DNA of 64,000 nt from Pseudomonadota bacterium (GCA_021813805.1 JAKAJL010000014.1:22065-86064), one strand, 5' to 3'. Numbered from the stretch's first letter, positions 1 to 9,460 are shown. Numbers and translations are program-made. Notes: generated by a model from the sequence alone, not told the origin.

Positions 1-20
1 GCCTGCGCCTCGCGGAGTGA
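1..20 (+). CDS. C-terminal end of an upstream gene (partial)
   Basis: Frame 3 reads LRLAE and stops at TGA three bases before the nirJ start, the spacing expected inside an operon. Too little is visible to identify the protein. In Pseudomonas nir operons nirH precedes nirJ, so a siroheme decarboxylase subunit is a reasonable guess, by context only. Confidence 0.35.
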
Positions 21-23
21 TCC

Positions 24-1226
24 ATGTTTCGCCTCACCCAAATGCTGCGCGAACTGAAAGACCCGACGCCCGTCCGGCCGCGCCGCGATCCGCCCGGTCC
101 GGTGGTGATCTGGAACCTGATCCGGCGCTGCAACCTCAAATGCAAACATTGCTATTCGGTCTCGGCCGATGTCGATTTTCCCGGCGAACTGACGACGCAG
201 GAAATCTTTGCGGTGATGGACGACCTGAAAGATTTTGGCGTCCCGGCGCTGATTCTTTCGGGCGGCGAGCCCTTGCTGCGGCCCGATATTTTCGACATTT
301 CCCGCCGCGCCAAGCAAAAAGGCTTTTACACCGCGCTGTCGAGCAACGGGGCCTTGATCGACGCGGACAAGGCCGATCGCATCGTCGATATCGGCTATGA
401 TTATGTCGGGATCAGTCTCGACGGCATCGGCGCGACCAACGACCGCTTTCGCGGCCTCGCCGGAGCCTACGACGCGGCGCTTTCGGGCGTGCGCGCCTGC
501 GTCGCGCGCGCCGCGAAAGTCGGCTTGCGCTTCACCATGACTCTCGACAACTGGCGCGAATTGCCGCGCCTGATCGAACTCGCCAAAGCCGAGGGCGTGA
601 AGAAATTCTATCTCTCGCATCTGGTCTATGCCGGGCGCGGCAACAAGAATCGCGGCGACGACGCCAATTGGCGGGTGACCCGCGACATGATGGATTTTGT
701 GATCGACGCCGCCTGGGCGGCGTTGGAGCACGGCGAGGAACTGGATTTCGTCACCGGCAACAACGATGCCGACGGTGTCTGGCTCTATTTCTGGATTCGG
801 CGCCATTTCCCGGAACGAGCCGAACATATGCGCGCAAAGCTGGCGCAATGGGGCGGCAATTCGTCCGGCGTCAATGTCGCCAATATCGACAATCTCGGCG
901 AGGTCCACCCCGACACGATGTGGCAGGATTATCCGGTCGGCAATGTCCGCGCCCGGCCATTCTCGCAGATCTGGTCCGATGTCTCCGACCCGATCATGGC
1001 CGGTTTGAAGCGCCGCCCGCGAAAAATTTCGGGGCGCTGCGGCGCTTGCGCCTTTTTCGACATTTGCGGCGGCAATACGCGCGTGCGGGCGCTGAAGCTG
1101 AGCGGCGACGCTTTCGCCGAGGACCCGGCCTGCTATCTCACCGACGCCGAAATCGGCGCGCCCGAAGCCGAGCGCCTGGCTCCGCGGCCCTTCCGGGGAA
1201 TGAAACATGAAGCTTTGCGCCGCTAG
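24..1226 (+). CDS. nirJ: NirJ, radical SAM enzyme of heme d1 biosynthesis
   Basis: This 400-residue radical SAM protein is NirJ, which removes propionate side chains from didecarboxysiroheme on the way to heme d1, the cofactor of cytochrome cd1 nitrite reductase NirS. It acts in the cytoplasm. The radical SAM cluster motif CNLKCKHC lies at residues 36-43, followed by a glycine-rich SAM motif (LSGGEP). The C-terminal part carries auxiliary-cluster cysteines (CGACAFFDICGG), as in SPASM-type relatives. The length fits the family. It overlaps nirN by 20 bases, so the two are translationally coupled. Its presence implies a NirS-type denitrifier; nirS itself is not in the window and probably lies upstream. 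Identification is firm from motif order plus context. Confidence 0.93.
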   Translation: MFRLTQMLRELKDPTPVRPRRDPPGPVVIWNLIRRCNLKCKHCYSVSADVDFPGELTTQEIFAVMDDLKDFGVPALILSGGEPLLRPDIFDISRRAKQKGFYTALSSNGALIDADKADRIVDIGYDYVGISLDGIGATNDRFRGLAGAYDAALSGVRACVARAAKVGLRFTMTLDNWRELPRLIELAKAEGVKKFYLSHLVYAGRGNKNRGDDANWRVTRDMMDFVIDAAWAALEHGEELDFVTGNNDADGVWLYFWIRRHFPERAEHMRAKLAQWGGNSSGVNVANIDNLGEVHPDTMWQDYPVGNVRARPFSQIWSDVSDPIMAGLKRRPRKISGRCGACAFFDICGGNTRVRALKLSGDAFAEDPACYLTDAEIGAPEAERLAPRPFRGMKHEALRR

Positions 1227-2757
1227 CCTCGCTCTGGCGCTGGGCGCCGCCGCCGCCCACGCCGCGCCGGACGCCGCGGCGCTCTATCAGGTCCATTGCG
1301 CCTCCTGTCACGGGAGCGACCGTTTCGGCGCCGTCGGCCCAGCGCTGCTGCCCGAAAATCTCGGACGGCTGGGCAAGGCTGGCGCGCAAGCCGTCATCCG
1401 CGATGGCCGCGCCGGCACGAAAATGCAGGGTTTCAAGGCGGCGCTCGACGACGAGTCGATCAAGGCGCTGGCGGCTTATGTCACCTCCCCGCCGGCGACG
1501 GCGCCGCTGTGGGGCAGGGCGCAGATTGAGGCCTCGCGCGTGCTGACGCCCGAGCCTCCGGCCGCGAAGCCCGTCTATTCGGCCGATCCCCTCAATCTCT
1601 TCGTCGTGGTCGAGGGTGGCGACCATCATGTCTCCATCGTCGATGGCGACCGTTTCACGCCGATCGACCGTTTCGCCAGCCGTTTCGCCTTGCACGGCGG
1701 GCCGAAATTCACGCCGGACGGTCGTTATGTCTTTTTCTCGTCGCGCGACGGATGGGTGACGAAATTCGATCTCTGGACGCTGAAAGTCACCGCGGAGATC
1801 CGCGCCGGGCTCAACAGCCGCAACATCGCGCTGTCCAAGGATGGCCGCCATGTCGCGGTCGCCAATTACCTGCCGGACACGCTGGTGATTTTGTCCACGG
1901 CCGATTTGAGCGTGGAAAAAATCTTCGACGTCGCCGACCGCAACGGCAAGGCCTCGCGCGTCTCGGCGGTCTATCAGGCGCCGCCGCGAAACTCCTTCAT
2001 CGCCGCCTTGAAAGACGCGCCCGAGATCTGGGAGATTTCCTGCGATCCCAATGCGCCGCCGGTCTATCCCGGATTTGTCCATAGCTACGAATCGGGGATG
2101 AAGGAGGCATTGGGGTCGACGGGTGGCTTGTTCGCGCTGCGCCGGATCGAAATCTCCAGTCCACTGGACGACTTCTTCTTCGATCCCTCTTATCGTTATG
2201 TGCTCGGCGCCCATCGCGACGGCGACAAGGCAGTCGTGGTTCACCTCGATATCGGGGCGGAAATCGCGACGATCCCGCTGCCGGGCATGCCGCATCTGGG
2301 CTCCGGCATTTCCTGGATGCGCGACGGCCGTGTGGTGATGGCGACGCCGCATCTGAAAGACGGCAAGATCAGCGTCATCGACACGACGGACTGGAGGCTC
2401 ATCGCCGAAATTCCCACGCCTGGACCGGGCTATTTCCTGCGCAGCCATGACAATACGCCCTATGCCTGGGCCGATTCGTCGCTGTCGCCGCAACACCGGG
2501 ACGAGATTTCCATCATCGACAAGCAGAGCCTCAAAGTCGTGCGCACGCTCAAGCCCGCGCCCGGAAAAATGACGGCCCATGTCGAATTCGATCGCTCCGG
2601 CAAACATGCGCTGGTCAGCGTGATGGAAAAGGATGGCGCGGTGATTGTCTATGACGCGGCAACCTTGCAGGAGATCAAGCGCCTGCCGATGTCGAAGCCG
2701 ATCGGCAAATATAACGTCTATAACAAGATCACGTTTTCGCAGGGCACCAGCCACTGA
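1207..2757 (+). CDS. nirN: NirN, c-type cytochrome / d1-propeller protein (dihydro-heme d1 dehydrogenase)
   Basis: The 516-residue protein starts with a Sec signal peptide ending near AHA-AP, followed by a small cytochrome c domain (CASCH at residues 31-35) and an eight-bladed d1-type propeller. It is a NirS paralogue that completes heme d1 by oxidising the dihydro precursor in the periplasm, with the heme c as electron acceptor. NirF was excluded because NirF lacks heme c. NirS was considered, but the C terminus GKYNVYNKITFSQGTSH and the position directly after nirJ fit NirN. In Pseudomonas aeruginosa nirE lies between nirJ and nirN; here it does not. Confidence 0.88.
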   Translation: MKLCAASLALALGAAAAHAAPDAAALYQVHCASCHGSDRFGAVGPALLPENLGRLGKAGAQAVIRDGRAGTKMQGFKAALDDESIKALAAYVTSPPATAPLWGRAQIEASRVLTPEPPAAKPVYSADPLNLFVVVEGGDHHVSIVDGDRFTPIDRFASRFALHGGPKFTPDGRYVFFSSRDGWVTKFDLWTLKVTAEIRAGLNSRNIALSKDGRHVAVANYLPDTLVILSTADLSVEKIFDVADRNGKASRVSAVYQAPPRNSFIAALKDAPEIWEISCDPNAPPVYPGFVHSYESGMKEALGSTGGLFALRRIEISSPLDDFFFDPSYRYVLGAHRDGDKAVVVHLDIGAEIATIPLPGMPHLGSGISWMRDGRVVMATPHLKDGKISVIDTTDWRLIAEIPTPGPGYFLRSHDNTPYAWADSSLSPQHRDEISIIDKQSLKVVRTLKPAPGKMTAHVEFDRSGKHALVSVMEKDGAVIVYDAATLQEIKRLPMSKPIGKYNVYNKITFSQGTSH

Positions 2758-2766
2758 GCCGGCGGG

Positions 2767-3462
2767 TCAATCGTCGCGCGTCGCGCGCGCGGCGAACTCC
2801 GTCAGTCGGGCGATGTCCTTCATGCGGACATTGTCGCGAGCGACGGTGACGCCGAGTTCGCGCAGGCGCGCCAGCGCCCGCGAAAAACTTTCCGGCTGCA
2901 TGCCCAGACGATTGGCGATCAGGGCCTTGTCATAGGGCAGGGCGATTTCAGCCGGGCCGGACTCGGCCGAAACCTGGCCGAGAAGAAAATCGGCGATCCG
3001 TTGCGGCGCCGATTGCGCCTTCAACTGCTCGATCTGTTCGACGAGCTGCTTGAGGTGAACGAAGGCCGCGGCCAGCATGTCCAGCGCGAGTTGGGGCTGC
3101 TTGAGAATGGCCTGGCGGAGGCCGGCGCCCTCGACCCGCAGGATGCGCGCCGGGGTGACCACTTCGGCCGAGGCCGGATAGCGCCCGCCGAGGAACATCG
3201 CGGCTTCGGCGAAGGTCTCTCCGGCGGTGAAGGTGGAAACGACGATCTCCCGGCCGTCCTCGCGTTCGCGGAACAGCTTCACCCAGCCTTCGCGGATGAA
3301 GAAGAAGGCGTCGGCCGGATCGCCCTGCTGGAAGATGCGCTCGCCGCGTTCGTAATGGCGCGGGACGCGGCTCCCGATCAGGGATGCGGTGATCTCGCTT
3401 CCCATTGCCTGAAACAAGGGCGCGCGGCTCAGGATGGTCCAGTCGTCGGTCGTCATTGTCAT
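2767..3462 (-). CDS. Crp/Fnr-family regulator, DNR/NnrR-like
   Basis: This 231-residue protein has an N-terminal cyclic-nucleotide-binding-like sensor domain, a long dimerisation helix (about residues 120-150) and a C-terminal winged helix. The recognition helix reads MQPESFSRALARL and keeps the E..SR signature that reads TTGA half-sites in Fnr. No cysteine is present, so it cannot carry the Fnr [4Fe-4S] cluster. A DNR/NnrR-type NO-responsive regulator is the likely identity, given that it lies just downstream of norD on the same strand. A second ATG two codons downstream is an equally good start. The direct effector is not visible. Confidence 0.8.
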   Translation of the reverse strand: MTMTTDDWTILSRAPLFQAMGSEITASLIGSRVPRHYERGERIFQQGDPADAFFFIREGWVKLFREREDGREIVVSTFTAGETFAEAAMFLGGRYPASAEVVTPARILRVEGAGLRQAILKQPQLALDMLAAAFVHLKQLVEQIEQLKAQSAPQRIADFLLGQVSAESGPAEIALPYDKALIANRLGMQPESFSRALARLRELGVTVARDNVRMKDIARLTEFAARATRDD

Positions 3463-3575
3463 GTTTGGTCTTCGGCAAGGCGCTGGACGACGCCAACGTC
3501 ACGAAAATGGCGTGAAACCGCACTCAAATCCTTGTCCGAGCGCACGGTTCCCAACATTTCGCCAAAAGAGGAAAA

Positions 3576-5522
3576 CTATCCGACGATATTGCGGAAAATG
3601 GCCGGCAAGGCAATGGCGAGTTTTTCCGGACGGGACACTATGGCGAAGCCCGCCGGTCCGAACAGATGCGGCAGGTAGAATCGCGCTTGCGCGTCGATGG
3701 CGACGCAGAACACCGCCTGCCCGCGCCGGCGGGCCTCCATCGCCGCGCGGCGGGTGTCCTCGATCCCGAAACGGCCTTCATAATGATCGAGATCGTTGGG
3801 CTTGCCGTCGGTGATGACCAGCAGGAGCTTTTTTGCGTTCGGGCGTTCGGCGAGCCGGAACGAGACATGGCGCAAAGCCGCGCCGAGCCGGGTATAGAAA
3901 CCGGGCTTCAGCGCCGCGATGCGCGAATCCACTTTTTTGCCGAAGGACTCCTCAAAACTCTTGCACACGTCGACGAAGACGCGCTCCTTGCGCAGCGACG
4001 AGAAGGCATAGAGCCCGACGTCGTCGCCGCAGGCCTCAAGCCCATGCGCCAAGGCGATCAGCGCCTCGCGCGCGACGGCGATGACCGGGCGGCCTTCGAC
4101 GGCGCTTTCGGTCGAGCGCGAACAATCGAACAATACGGCCACGGCCAGGTCGCGTTCCTCGTTGCGGGCGTCGCGATAGAGCCGCTCGCTCGCCTCGCCG
4201 CCGGCGCGGCGGTCGGAAACGGCGCGCACGCAGGCGTCAAGGTCGATTTCACCGCCTTCCATCTGGCGGGACAGCCATTTGCGGCGTGGCCGCAACGCCT
4301 CGAAGCGCCGGCGCACCGTCTCGATCCGGCGTCGCGCCGCTGCGTCGAGCTTCAGGCCGTCCGCCGATTCGGGGGCGACATTCTCCAGCACCCGCGCCTG
4401 ATCCGGGATCAAGGCGGCCCGCTTCCAGTCCCATTCGGGATAGATGAACTTGCCGGAGAGTTTTTCACGGTCGCCGTCCTCCGGCGACAGGTCGAGATCG
4501 AATTTCAGCCGGGTCTTGGGTTTCTTGTGATGCTGCGCGAGGTCGATCCGATCCATGTCGGACGCCGCCTTGCGCGCGTTTTCCTCGTCGTCGTCATCGA
4601 CGTCGCGGTTGAGGTTGAGGAAATCGCCGAACGATAGGATCGCCTCGAAACGGTAGAGAATGAACGAATCCTTGCGCTCGGCGCGGTCGCTTTTCTGGCG
4701 GCGGGCCCTCATCGTCTGTTCCGCCCCGTCGCTCGCGCCTTTGCCCGGTTCGGGCGCCTCATCGCCGCGCCGCGGGCTTGCGCTTGACGAGGGCGACCGC
4801 TCGCCCCACAGCAGCACCGGGCGAAAGGCCTTGTAGCCGGGGGGCGCGGCGAGCGTGGCGAAGAACTCGGCTTCTCCGGCAAGGGCGCGTTGCAGGGATG
4901 TGTCGATGCGCAGCGGCGCCCGCGCGAGGCGGTCGAGAATCCAGTCCTCGATTTCCTTTTCGATCGGCGGTCCTTTGAAGGCGGGTCGCGCGGCAAGGGT
5001 CGCCGCATAAAGCGCGTCGCGGATCGGCGCGAGGCCAGGGAAAAGGACGAGCGCGCGTTCGCTGTCGGCCTGCGCCTGCCGCAGGCGACTCACGTCACGG
5101 CGCAAGGGATCGCCGGAAGCCTCTTCCGTCGGCTTGGCCACGACAGCCAAAGCCGCGAGCCAGAGATAAAGCTTGCGGTTAAGCTCCGCGTCGGGGAAAT
5201 GATCGATTTTTTGCGGCAGGAACAAGGTCGAACCGTCGAAGCGCGCCGCTTTCACGCGCTCCGAGTCGCGGGCGAGGCGTCGGCGCCACGAGCGGCGGTG
5301 CGTGGACATTTCCTCGCCGGCGGCCTTGATCTCGACGCCCGGCGCGCCGCCGAGGCCGCGGAACAGCACGCCCAGGGCGCCCTTGATCGCCGTCAGTTCG
5401 ACCGCCGCTTCGGGAAAGGTCGGCTCGGCGTCGAGCTTTTCGGCCAGGCGGTCCCACAAGCCGCCGACCGCCTCTTCCGGCTCCCAGAATTTGGTGGCGA
5501 TGAGCGCGCGCCAGAGCGACAT
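3576..5522 (-). CDS. norD: NorD, VWA-domain activation protein for nitric oxide reductase
   Basis: The 648-residue protein ends in a von Willebrand factor A domain with a MIDAS motif (FDCSRSTES, DxSxS) around residues 460-470 and a later conserved ITDGKPND segment. The N-terminal two-thirds is charged and lacks membrane segments. NorD works with the MoxR-type ATPase NorQ to insert or activate the metal centres of NorCB. The gene starts two bases after the norQ stop, so the pair is co-transcribed. Length and the pairing with norQ match NorD. The Shine-Dalgarno is weak, consistent with coupling to norQ. Confidence 0.92.
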   Translation of the reverse strand: MSLWRALIATKFWEPEEAVGGLWDRLAEKLDAEPTFPEAAVELTAIKGALGVLFRGLGGAPGVEIKAAGEEMSTHRRSWRRRLARDSERVKAARFDGSTLFLPQKIDHFPDAELNRKLYLWLAALAVVAKPTEEASGDPLRRDVSRLRQAQADSERALVLFPGLAPIRDALYAATLAARPAFKGPPIEKEIEDWILDRLARAPLRIDTSLQRALAGEAEFFATLAAPPGYKAFRPVLLWGERSPSSSASPRRGDEAPEPGKGASDGAEQTMRARRQKSDRAERKDSFILYRFEAILSFGDFLNLNRDVDDDDEENARKAASDMDRIDLAQHHKKPKTRLKFDLDLSPEDGDREKLSGKFIYPEWDWKRAALIPDQARVLENVAPESADGLKLDAAARRRIETVRRRFEALRPRRKWLSRQMEGGEIDLDACVRAVSDRRAGGEASERLYRDARNEERDLAVAVLFDCSRSTESAVEGRPVIAVAREALIALAHGLEACGDDVGLYAFSSLRKERVFVDVCKSFEESFGKKVDSRIAALKPGFYTRLGAALRHVSFRLAERPNAKKLLLVITDGKPNDLDHYEGRFGIEDTRRAAMEARRRGQAVFCVAIDAQARFYLPHLFGPAGFAIVSRPEKLAIALPAIFRNIVG

Positions 5523-5524
5523 TT

Positions 5525-6337
5525 TTAGCCGAGCGTCACTTGCACGAGATCGAGCAGGCCCTTTTTCACGTCCAGATCGTCGGTGAGCGGCTCGATGACG
5601 GCGGATTCGATCGCCTCGCTGCGCTTCATGCCGTCGGCGATGAGATTGGCGCAGGCGACCAGCAGGCGGGTCGAGGCGCCTTCTTCGAGATCCTGGCCCT
5701 TCAGGGCGCGCAAGCGGCCAGCCAGACGAACCAGGGTCTTGCAGGATTCGGCGTCGAGCCCGCTCTCGCGCGCGACAATGGCCGCTTCCGCCTCCGGATG
5801 AGGATAGTCGAAGGACAGAGCGACGAAACGCTGACGCGTCGAGGGCTTGAGGGTTTTCAGCACCGACTGGTAGCCGGGATTGTAGGAGATCACCAACATG
5901 AAATCGTCGGGCGCATGCAACGTCTCGCCGGTGCGGTCGAGCGGCAGGATGCGGCGGTCGTCGGTGAGCGGATGCAGCACCACGGTCACGTCCTTGCGAG
6001 CTTCGACGACTTCGTCGAGATAGCAGATTCCGCCGCGCCGCACCGCGCGGGTGAGGGGGCCGTCGGTCCAGACGGTCTCGTTGTTCTTGATGAGATAGCG
6101 GCCGGTGAGATCAGCGGCGGTGAGATCGTCGTGGCAAGCGATCGTGTCCAGCTCCAGCCCGAGCCGCGCCGCCATATGGGCGACGAAACGCGTCTTGCCG
6201 CAGCCGGTCGGGCCTTTCAACAGGACCGGGAGGCGCCGCCGGTAGGCGGCCTCGAAAATCTCGCATTCCCGGCCAAGAGGCTGATAGAAGGGCGGCTGCA
6301 TGACGATTGTCTCGTTTTTCACGGCTTGCAAGGTCAT
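5525..6337 (-). CDS. norQ: NorQ, MoxR-family AAA+ ATPase
   Basis: This 270-residue AAA+ ATPase has Walker A GPTGCGKT (about residues 41-48), a Walker B with YLDEV, and the sensor region ISYNPGYQ. NorQ forms a ring that partners with NorD to activate nitric oxide reductase. The start at 6337 is supported by a strong upstream GGAGG. It is separated from norB by 238 bases that contain a degenerate Fnr/Dnr box, so it may have its own promoter as well as read-through from norCB. NirQ is the closest alternative name; position next to norD and norB favours NorQ. Confidence 0.92.
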   Translation of the reverse strand: MTLQAVKNETIVMQPPFYQPLGRECEIFEAAYRRRLPVLLKGPTGCGKTRFVAHMAARLGLELDTIACHDDLTAADLTGRYLIKNNETVWTDGPLTRAVRRGGICYLDEVVEARKDVTVVLHPLTDDRRILPLDRTGETLHAPDDFMLVISYNPGYQSVLKTLKPSTRQRFVALSFDYPHPEAEAAIVARESGLDAESCKTLVRLAGRLRALKGQDLEEGASTRLLVACANLIADGMKRSEAIESAVIEPLTDDLDVKKGLLDLVQVTLG

Positions 6338-6420
6338 TGCAATCCTCCTCCGTCGCGCGGCCGCGTGATCGTCAAAGGCCGGACAGACGCCTATGCTAAA
6401 CAGCGGCGGCAGTCAGCTTT

Positions 6421-6434
6421 TTGCGCTTTGTCAA
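6421..6434. promoter_or_regulatory. Degenerate Fnr/Dnr-type box before norQ
   Basis: TTGCGctttGTCAA has one perfect half-site and one with two mismatches, 84 bases before the norQ start. It lies in the 238-base gap between norB and norQ. The match is weaker than others in this window. Confidence 0.4.
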
Positions 6435-6575
6435 AGTCGCGGCGCAATTGAGGACAGGCTACGAAAAACAAGGCCCGCGCCGCTTTCGCCTCTCGGCTGA
6501 GCGCGCGGGTCCATCGTTGCCTGGCTCTCGATGCGCCGCGATCGTCAAACGCGGCGCAACGTCATGCTTTAAACC

Positions 6576-7934
6576 TCATTCCGCCGGGGCGCCGACCGCG
6601 TGGCCCGGTTCGATCGCCTCATGCTTGAGCGGAACGAGGATCGAGAAGATGAACAGGAAGGCGCCGACGGCCGTCGCGACGCCTGCGCCGAGACGCAGGT
6701 CGAAGAACAGGCCGAGCTGGTCGGCGGCGTCCATGAAGCTCAGTCCCATGACGCGGGTCAGATGGGTCTGCAGCACGCCGGCGAAGGTGAGCGCCACCGT
6801 CATGAACACCACGCCCGCCGACAGGATCCAGAAGCTGAGCATGTTCAGGACCTGGTTATAGGGGGCGCGATTGAACAGTTGCGGGAAGGCGTAGGTCATG
6901 ATCGCCAGATTGACGCAGACATAGGCGCCATAGAAGGCCAGATGGCCGTGCGCCGCCGTCACCTGCGTGCCGTGCGTATAGAAGTTCACGCCGTGCAGGG
7001 TGTGCAGGAAACCCCACACGCCGGCGCCGAAAAAGGCCAGCACCGAACAGCCGAGCGACCACAGCATCGCCGCCTTGTTGGGATGGTCGCGGCGGCCCTT
7101 CCACACCATGCTGAAGGTGAACAGCATCATGCCGAAGAAGGGAACGACCTCGAGCGACGAGAAGATCGAGCCGATCCACTGCCAATAGCCCGGCGTTCCG
7201 ATCCAGTAATAGTGATGGCCAGTGCCGAGAATTCCCGAGAAGAGCGCGGTCGCGACGATGACATAGAGCCATTTCTCGATCACCTCGCGGTCCACGCCCG
7301 TGAGCTTCAGCATCAGGAAGGCGAGAATCGAGGCCATCACCAGCTCCCACACGCCTTCCACCCAGAGATGGACGACATACCACCAGAACATCTTGTCTTC
7401 CGACAGGTTGCCCGGGTTGTAGAGCGAGAACAGGAAGAAGACGGCGACGCCCCACAGGCCGAGCAGCAGCACGTTGGTGATCGCCGTCTTGCGCCCCTGC
7501 AGCACGGTCATGCTGATGTTGAACAGGAAGATCAGGGCGGCCACGACAATGCCGAGCTTCACCCAAAGCGGCTGTTCGAGATAGGAGCGCGCTTCCGCCG
7601 CGTAAATGTGGAAGAGATAGCCGGCCACCGCCGCCAGCGCGCCGAGGAAAAAGATGGCGAATTGGACATAGGCGAGGGCCGGCGAATAGATCTCGCGCTC
7701 CGCCTCCTCGGGAATGAGATAATAGGCGGCCCCGAAGAAGCCGAGTATCAGCCAGACGACGAGGGCGTTGGTGTGGATCATGCGTACTTCATTGAAGGGC
7801 ATGATTTCGACGGGAACGAGGTTCGGCGCGACATAGATGAGGCCGCCGATCAGTCCGAAGATCATCTGGACGGCGAAGATGAGCATGGCGCCAAGCCAAT
7901 AGGTCTTGGCGATGCTTTGGCTGTGATATTGCAT
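6576..7934 (-). CDS. norB: NorB, large subunit of cytochrome c-dependent nitric oxide reductase
   Basis: NorB is the 452-residue catalytic membrane subunit that reduces 2 NO to N2O using a low-spin heme b and a heme b3/non-heme iron centre. About twelve hydrophobic helices are visible. Histidine segments diagnostic of the family are present: MIHTNALVVW, HLWVEGVWEL and GTGHHYYWIG. There is no fused quinol-oxidising N-terminal extension, so this is a cNor (short form) and needs NorC, encoded immediately upstream. A GGAGG precedes the ATG. Electrons come from periplasmic cytochrome c or cupredoxin. Confidence 0.97.
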   Translation of the reverse strand: MQYHSQSIAKTYWLGAMLIFAVQMIFGLIGGLIYVAPNLVPVEIMPFNEVRMIHTNALVVWLILGFFGAAYYLIPEEAEREIYSPALAYVQFAIFFLGALAAVAGYLFHIYAAEARSYLEQPLWVKLGIVVAALIFLFNISMTVLQGRKTAITNVLLLGLWGVAVFFLFSLYNPGNLSEDKMFWWYVVHLWVEGVWELVMASILAFLMLKLTGVDREVIEKWLYVIVATALFSGILGTGHHYYWIGTPGYWQWIGSIFSSLEVVPFFGMMLFTFSMVWKGRRDHPNKAAMLWSLGCSVLAFFGAGVWGFLHTLHGVNFYTHGTQVTAAHGHLAFYGAYVCVNLAIMTYAFPQLFNRAPYNQVLNMLSFWILSAGVVFMTVALTFAGVLQTHLTRVMGLSFMDAADQLGLFFDLRLGAGVATAVGAFLFIFSILVPLKHEAIEPGHAVGAPAE

Positions 7935-7969
7935 TAAATCCTCCGCATCGTTGGATCAGTTGGTCCTGG

Positions 7970-8428
7970 TCAGTTGGTTTTGGACGGCCGCGGCGGCCAC
8001 CCTTGCAGATTGGCGCGCCCGGCCCAGTCGAGGAAATTGCCCAGATCGTCGAGCTGGGCGTCGCTCAAGTTGAACTGCGGCATCTGCCGACGCCCGGGGA
8101 TGCCGGTCGGCTGCGCCTTCATCCAGGATTTGAACGTCTCGCGCGCGCCGGCGGGATCCTTTTCGACGCCCCAGCGCTTCATGACATCGCCCAGTTCGGG
8201 CGCGAAACGAGCGCCTTCGCCGTAAATGGTGTGGCAGTCAAAACAGGCGTGGCTTTCCCAGATGCGCTTGCCGCGCACCACGGAATCGGTGAGATGGGCC
8301 TCGTCGGTCCCCTTGGTCAGGATGTAGTGGCGGCTTTGCGCCGTCAGCCCGACGAAGATGACGAAGAAGAACAGCGACCCGCCGTAGAATATATTTCGGG
8401 CCGTGGATTTTGTGAGTACTTCGCTCAT
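7970..8428 (-). CDS. norC: NorC, membrane-anchored cytochrome c subunit of nitric oxide reductase
   Basis: This 152-residue protein has one N-terminal transmembrane helix (about residues 13-31) and a periplasmic monoheme domain with CFDCH at residues 62-66. A conserved methionine near QMPQFNLS could be the second axial ligand. It passes electrons from soluble donors to NorB. It is transcribed first in norC-norB, with 35 bases between the genes. A good Fnr/Dnr-type box lies 59 bases before its start, which places the main nor promoter here rather than at norE. Confidence 0.96.
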   Translation of the reverse strand: MSEVLTKSTARNIFYGGSLFFFVIFVGLTAQSRHYILTKGTDEAHLTDSVVRGKRIWESHACFDCHTIYGEGARFAPELGDVMKRWGVEKDPAGARETFKSWMKAQPTGIPGRRQMPQFNLSDAQLDDLGNFLDWAGRANLQGWPPRPSKTN

Positions 8429-8486
8429 GCGGTCGTTCCCCGGAAGATGGACTGGCCGACGCTAGAATGAGGCGCGGCCGGACCCC

Positions 8487-8500
8487 TTAACAAAAGTCAA
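8487..8500. promoter_or_regulatory. Fnr/Dnr-type box before norC
   Basis: TTAACaaaaGTCAA is a near-perfect 14-bp palindrome located between norF and norC, 59 bases before the norC start. Only one half-site base differs from TTGAC-N4-GTCAA. It probably drives norCBQD. Confidence 0.7.
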
Positions 8501-8523
8501 CTGGCGCCTCGGCGGCGACGCAT

Positions 8524-8799
8524 TCATTGCGGAGTCGCAAAGAACAGGAAGGAAGCGGAGACGAGCAGCAGGGTGAGCGCCGCGGCCGTTGTGAATCCGA
8601 ACAGCGCGCCCGGCGCGGCGCGAAGCCCGAGATAGGTCCGCAGCACGAGATGCGCCTTGCACGCGGCCGCAGCCGCGACGACGCCAATCATCGCCGCGCC
8701 GAGCCTTGAGGCGTGGACGACGTCGGAGGCAAAGGCCAAGGTCAGCGACAGCGCCATCAGCAAGGCCCAGACGATCAGGATTTCGCGCGGCTTCGCCAT
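8524..8799 (-). CDS. norF: NorF, small membrane protein of the nor cluster
   Basis: A 91-residue, almost entirely hydrophobic protein with three predicted membrane helices, resembling the cytochrome c oxidase subunit IV-like family. In Paracoccus and relatives norE and norF are accessory genes that raise Nor activity but are not part of the purified enzyme. Here it follows norE with a three-base gap and precedes norC. Sequence alone is not diagnostic for so small a membrane protein, so the name rests on pairing with norE. Confidence 0.78.
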   Translation of the reverse strand: MAKPREILIVWALLMALSLTLAFASDVVHASRLGAAMIGVVAAAAACKAHLVLRTYLGLRAAPGALFGFTTAAALTLLLVSASFLFFATPQ

Positions 8800-8802
8800 G
8801 GC

Positions 8803-9381
8803 TCACCTCAGGAGATAAAAGCTGGGAAACACCAGAATCCAGACCAGATCAACCATGTGCCAGAACGCGGTTCCGGTCTCGATATTGTCAGGCGAGTCGA
8901 AATGCGCCACCAGTAGCAGGATGACGAGGCCAAGCACGACATGAAGGGCGTGGAAGCCGGTGACGAGGAAATAAAGGGTGAAGAAGGGACTCGAATCGAG
9001 ATCGTGTCCGGCGGCGAGTTCGACGCCATATTCGCGCGCCTTGACGACGAGAAAAACAACGCCGAGCGACCCGGCGAGGCCAAGCCAGAAGCGCGCCGCC
9101 GCGCGCCGGCTTTCATGCGCGGCGACATTGGCCAGCGCCGCGAACAGACCGCTGGTCAGCAGCACGGCGGTGTTGATCAGGCCGGCGAGGCGGCTCAACT
9201 GGTCCTGATCGGCGGCGAAACCCGCCGGATCGCGGGCGCGGGCGCCGGCGTAGCCGATCAGCGCCCCCCCGAAAACCGCAAGCTCGGAGCCGATCAGAAC
9301 CCACATCAGCGGATTGCCGGGCAAAGCCGAGAGCGGCCCCCAGTCGTCCTTGGCGTTCACGCGGGCTTGAACTTCGGTCAT
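8803..9381 (-). CDS. norE: NorE, cytochrome c oxidase subunit III-like protein
   Basis: This 192-residue membrane protein has five or so helices and resembles heme-copper oxidase subunit III, including the segment GFHALHVVLGLVILL, a typical subunit III signature. NorE is an accessory protein of the nitric oxide reductase cluster. It is the first gene of the norEF pair and is followed by norCBQD, whereas Paracoccus has norEF at the distal end. No clear Fnr box was seen before it. Confidence 0.87.
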   Translation of the reverse strand: MTEVQARVNAKDDWGPLSALPGNPLMWVLIGSELAVFGGALIGYAGARARDPAGFAADQDQLSRLAGLINTAVLLTSGLFAALANVAAHESRRAAARFWLGLAGSLGVVFLVVKAREYGVELAAGHDLDSSPFFTLYFLVTGFHALHVVLGLVILLLVAHFDSPDNIETGTAFWHMVDLVWILVFPSFYLLR

Positions 9382-9460
9382 CCGTTTTCTCCGTGGCGTC
9401 CCAGTTGGCGCGCCACGGCTCAGAAGACGTTGTCGCGCCGCAAAGACGGCGGCCTTGCCT

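Noticed and set aside
1207-2757. Calling this gene nirS
   Set aside because: It has a heme c domain and d1 propeller, but length, C terminus and position after nirJ fit NirN; nirS normally heads the operon.
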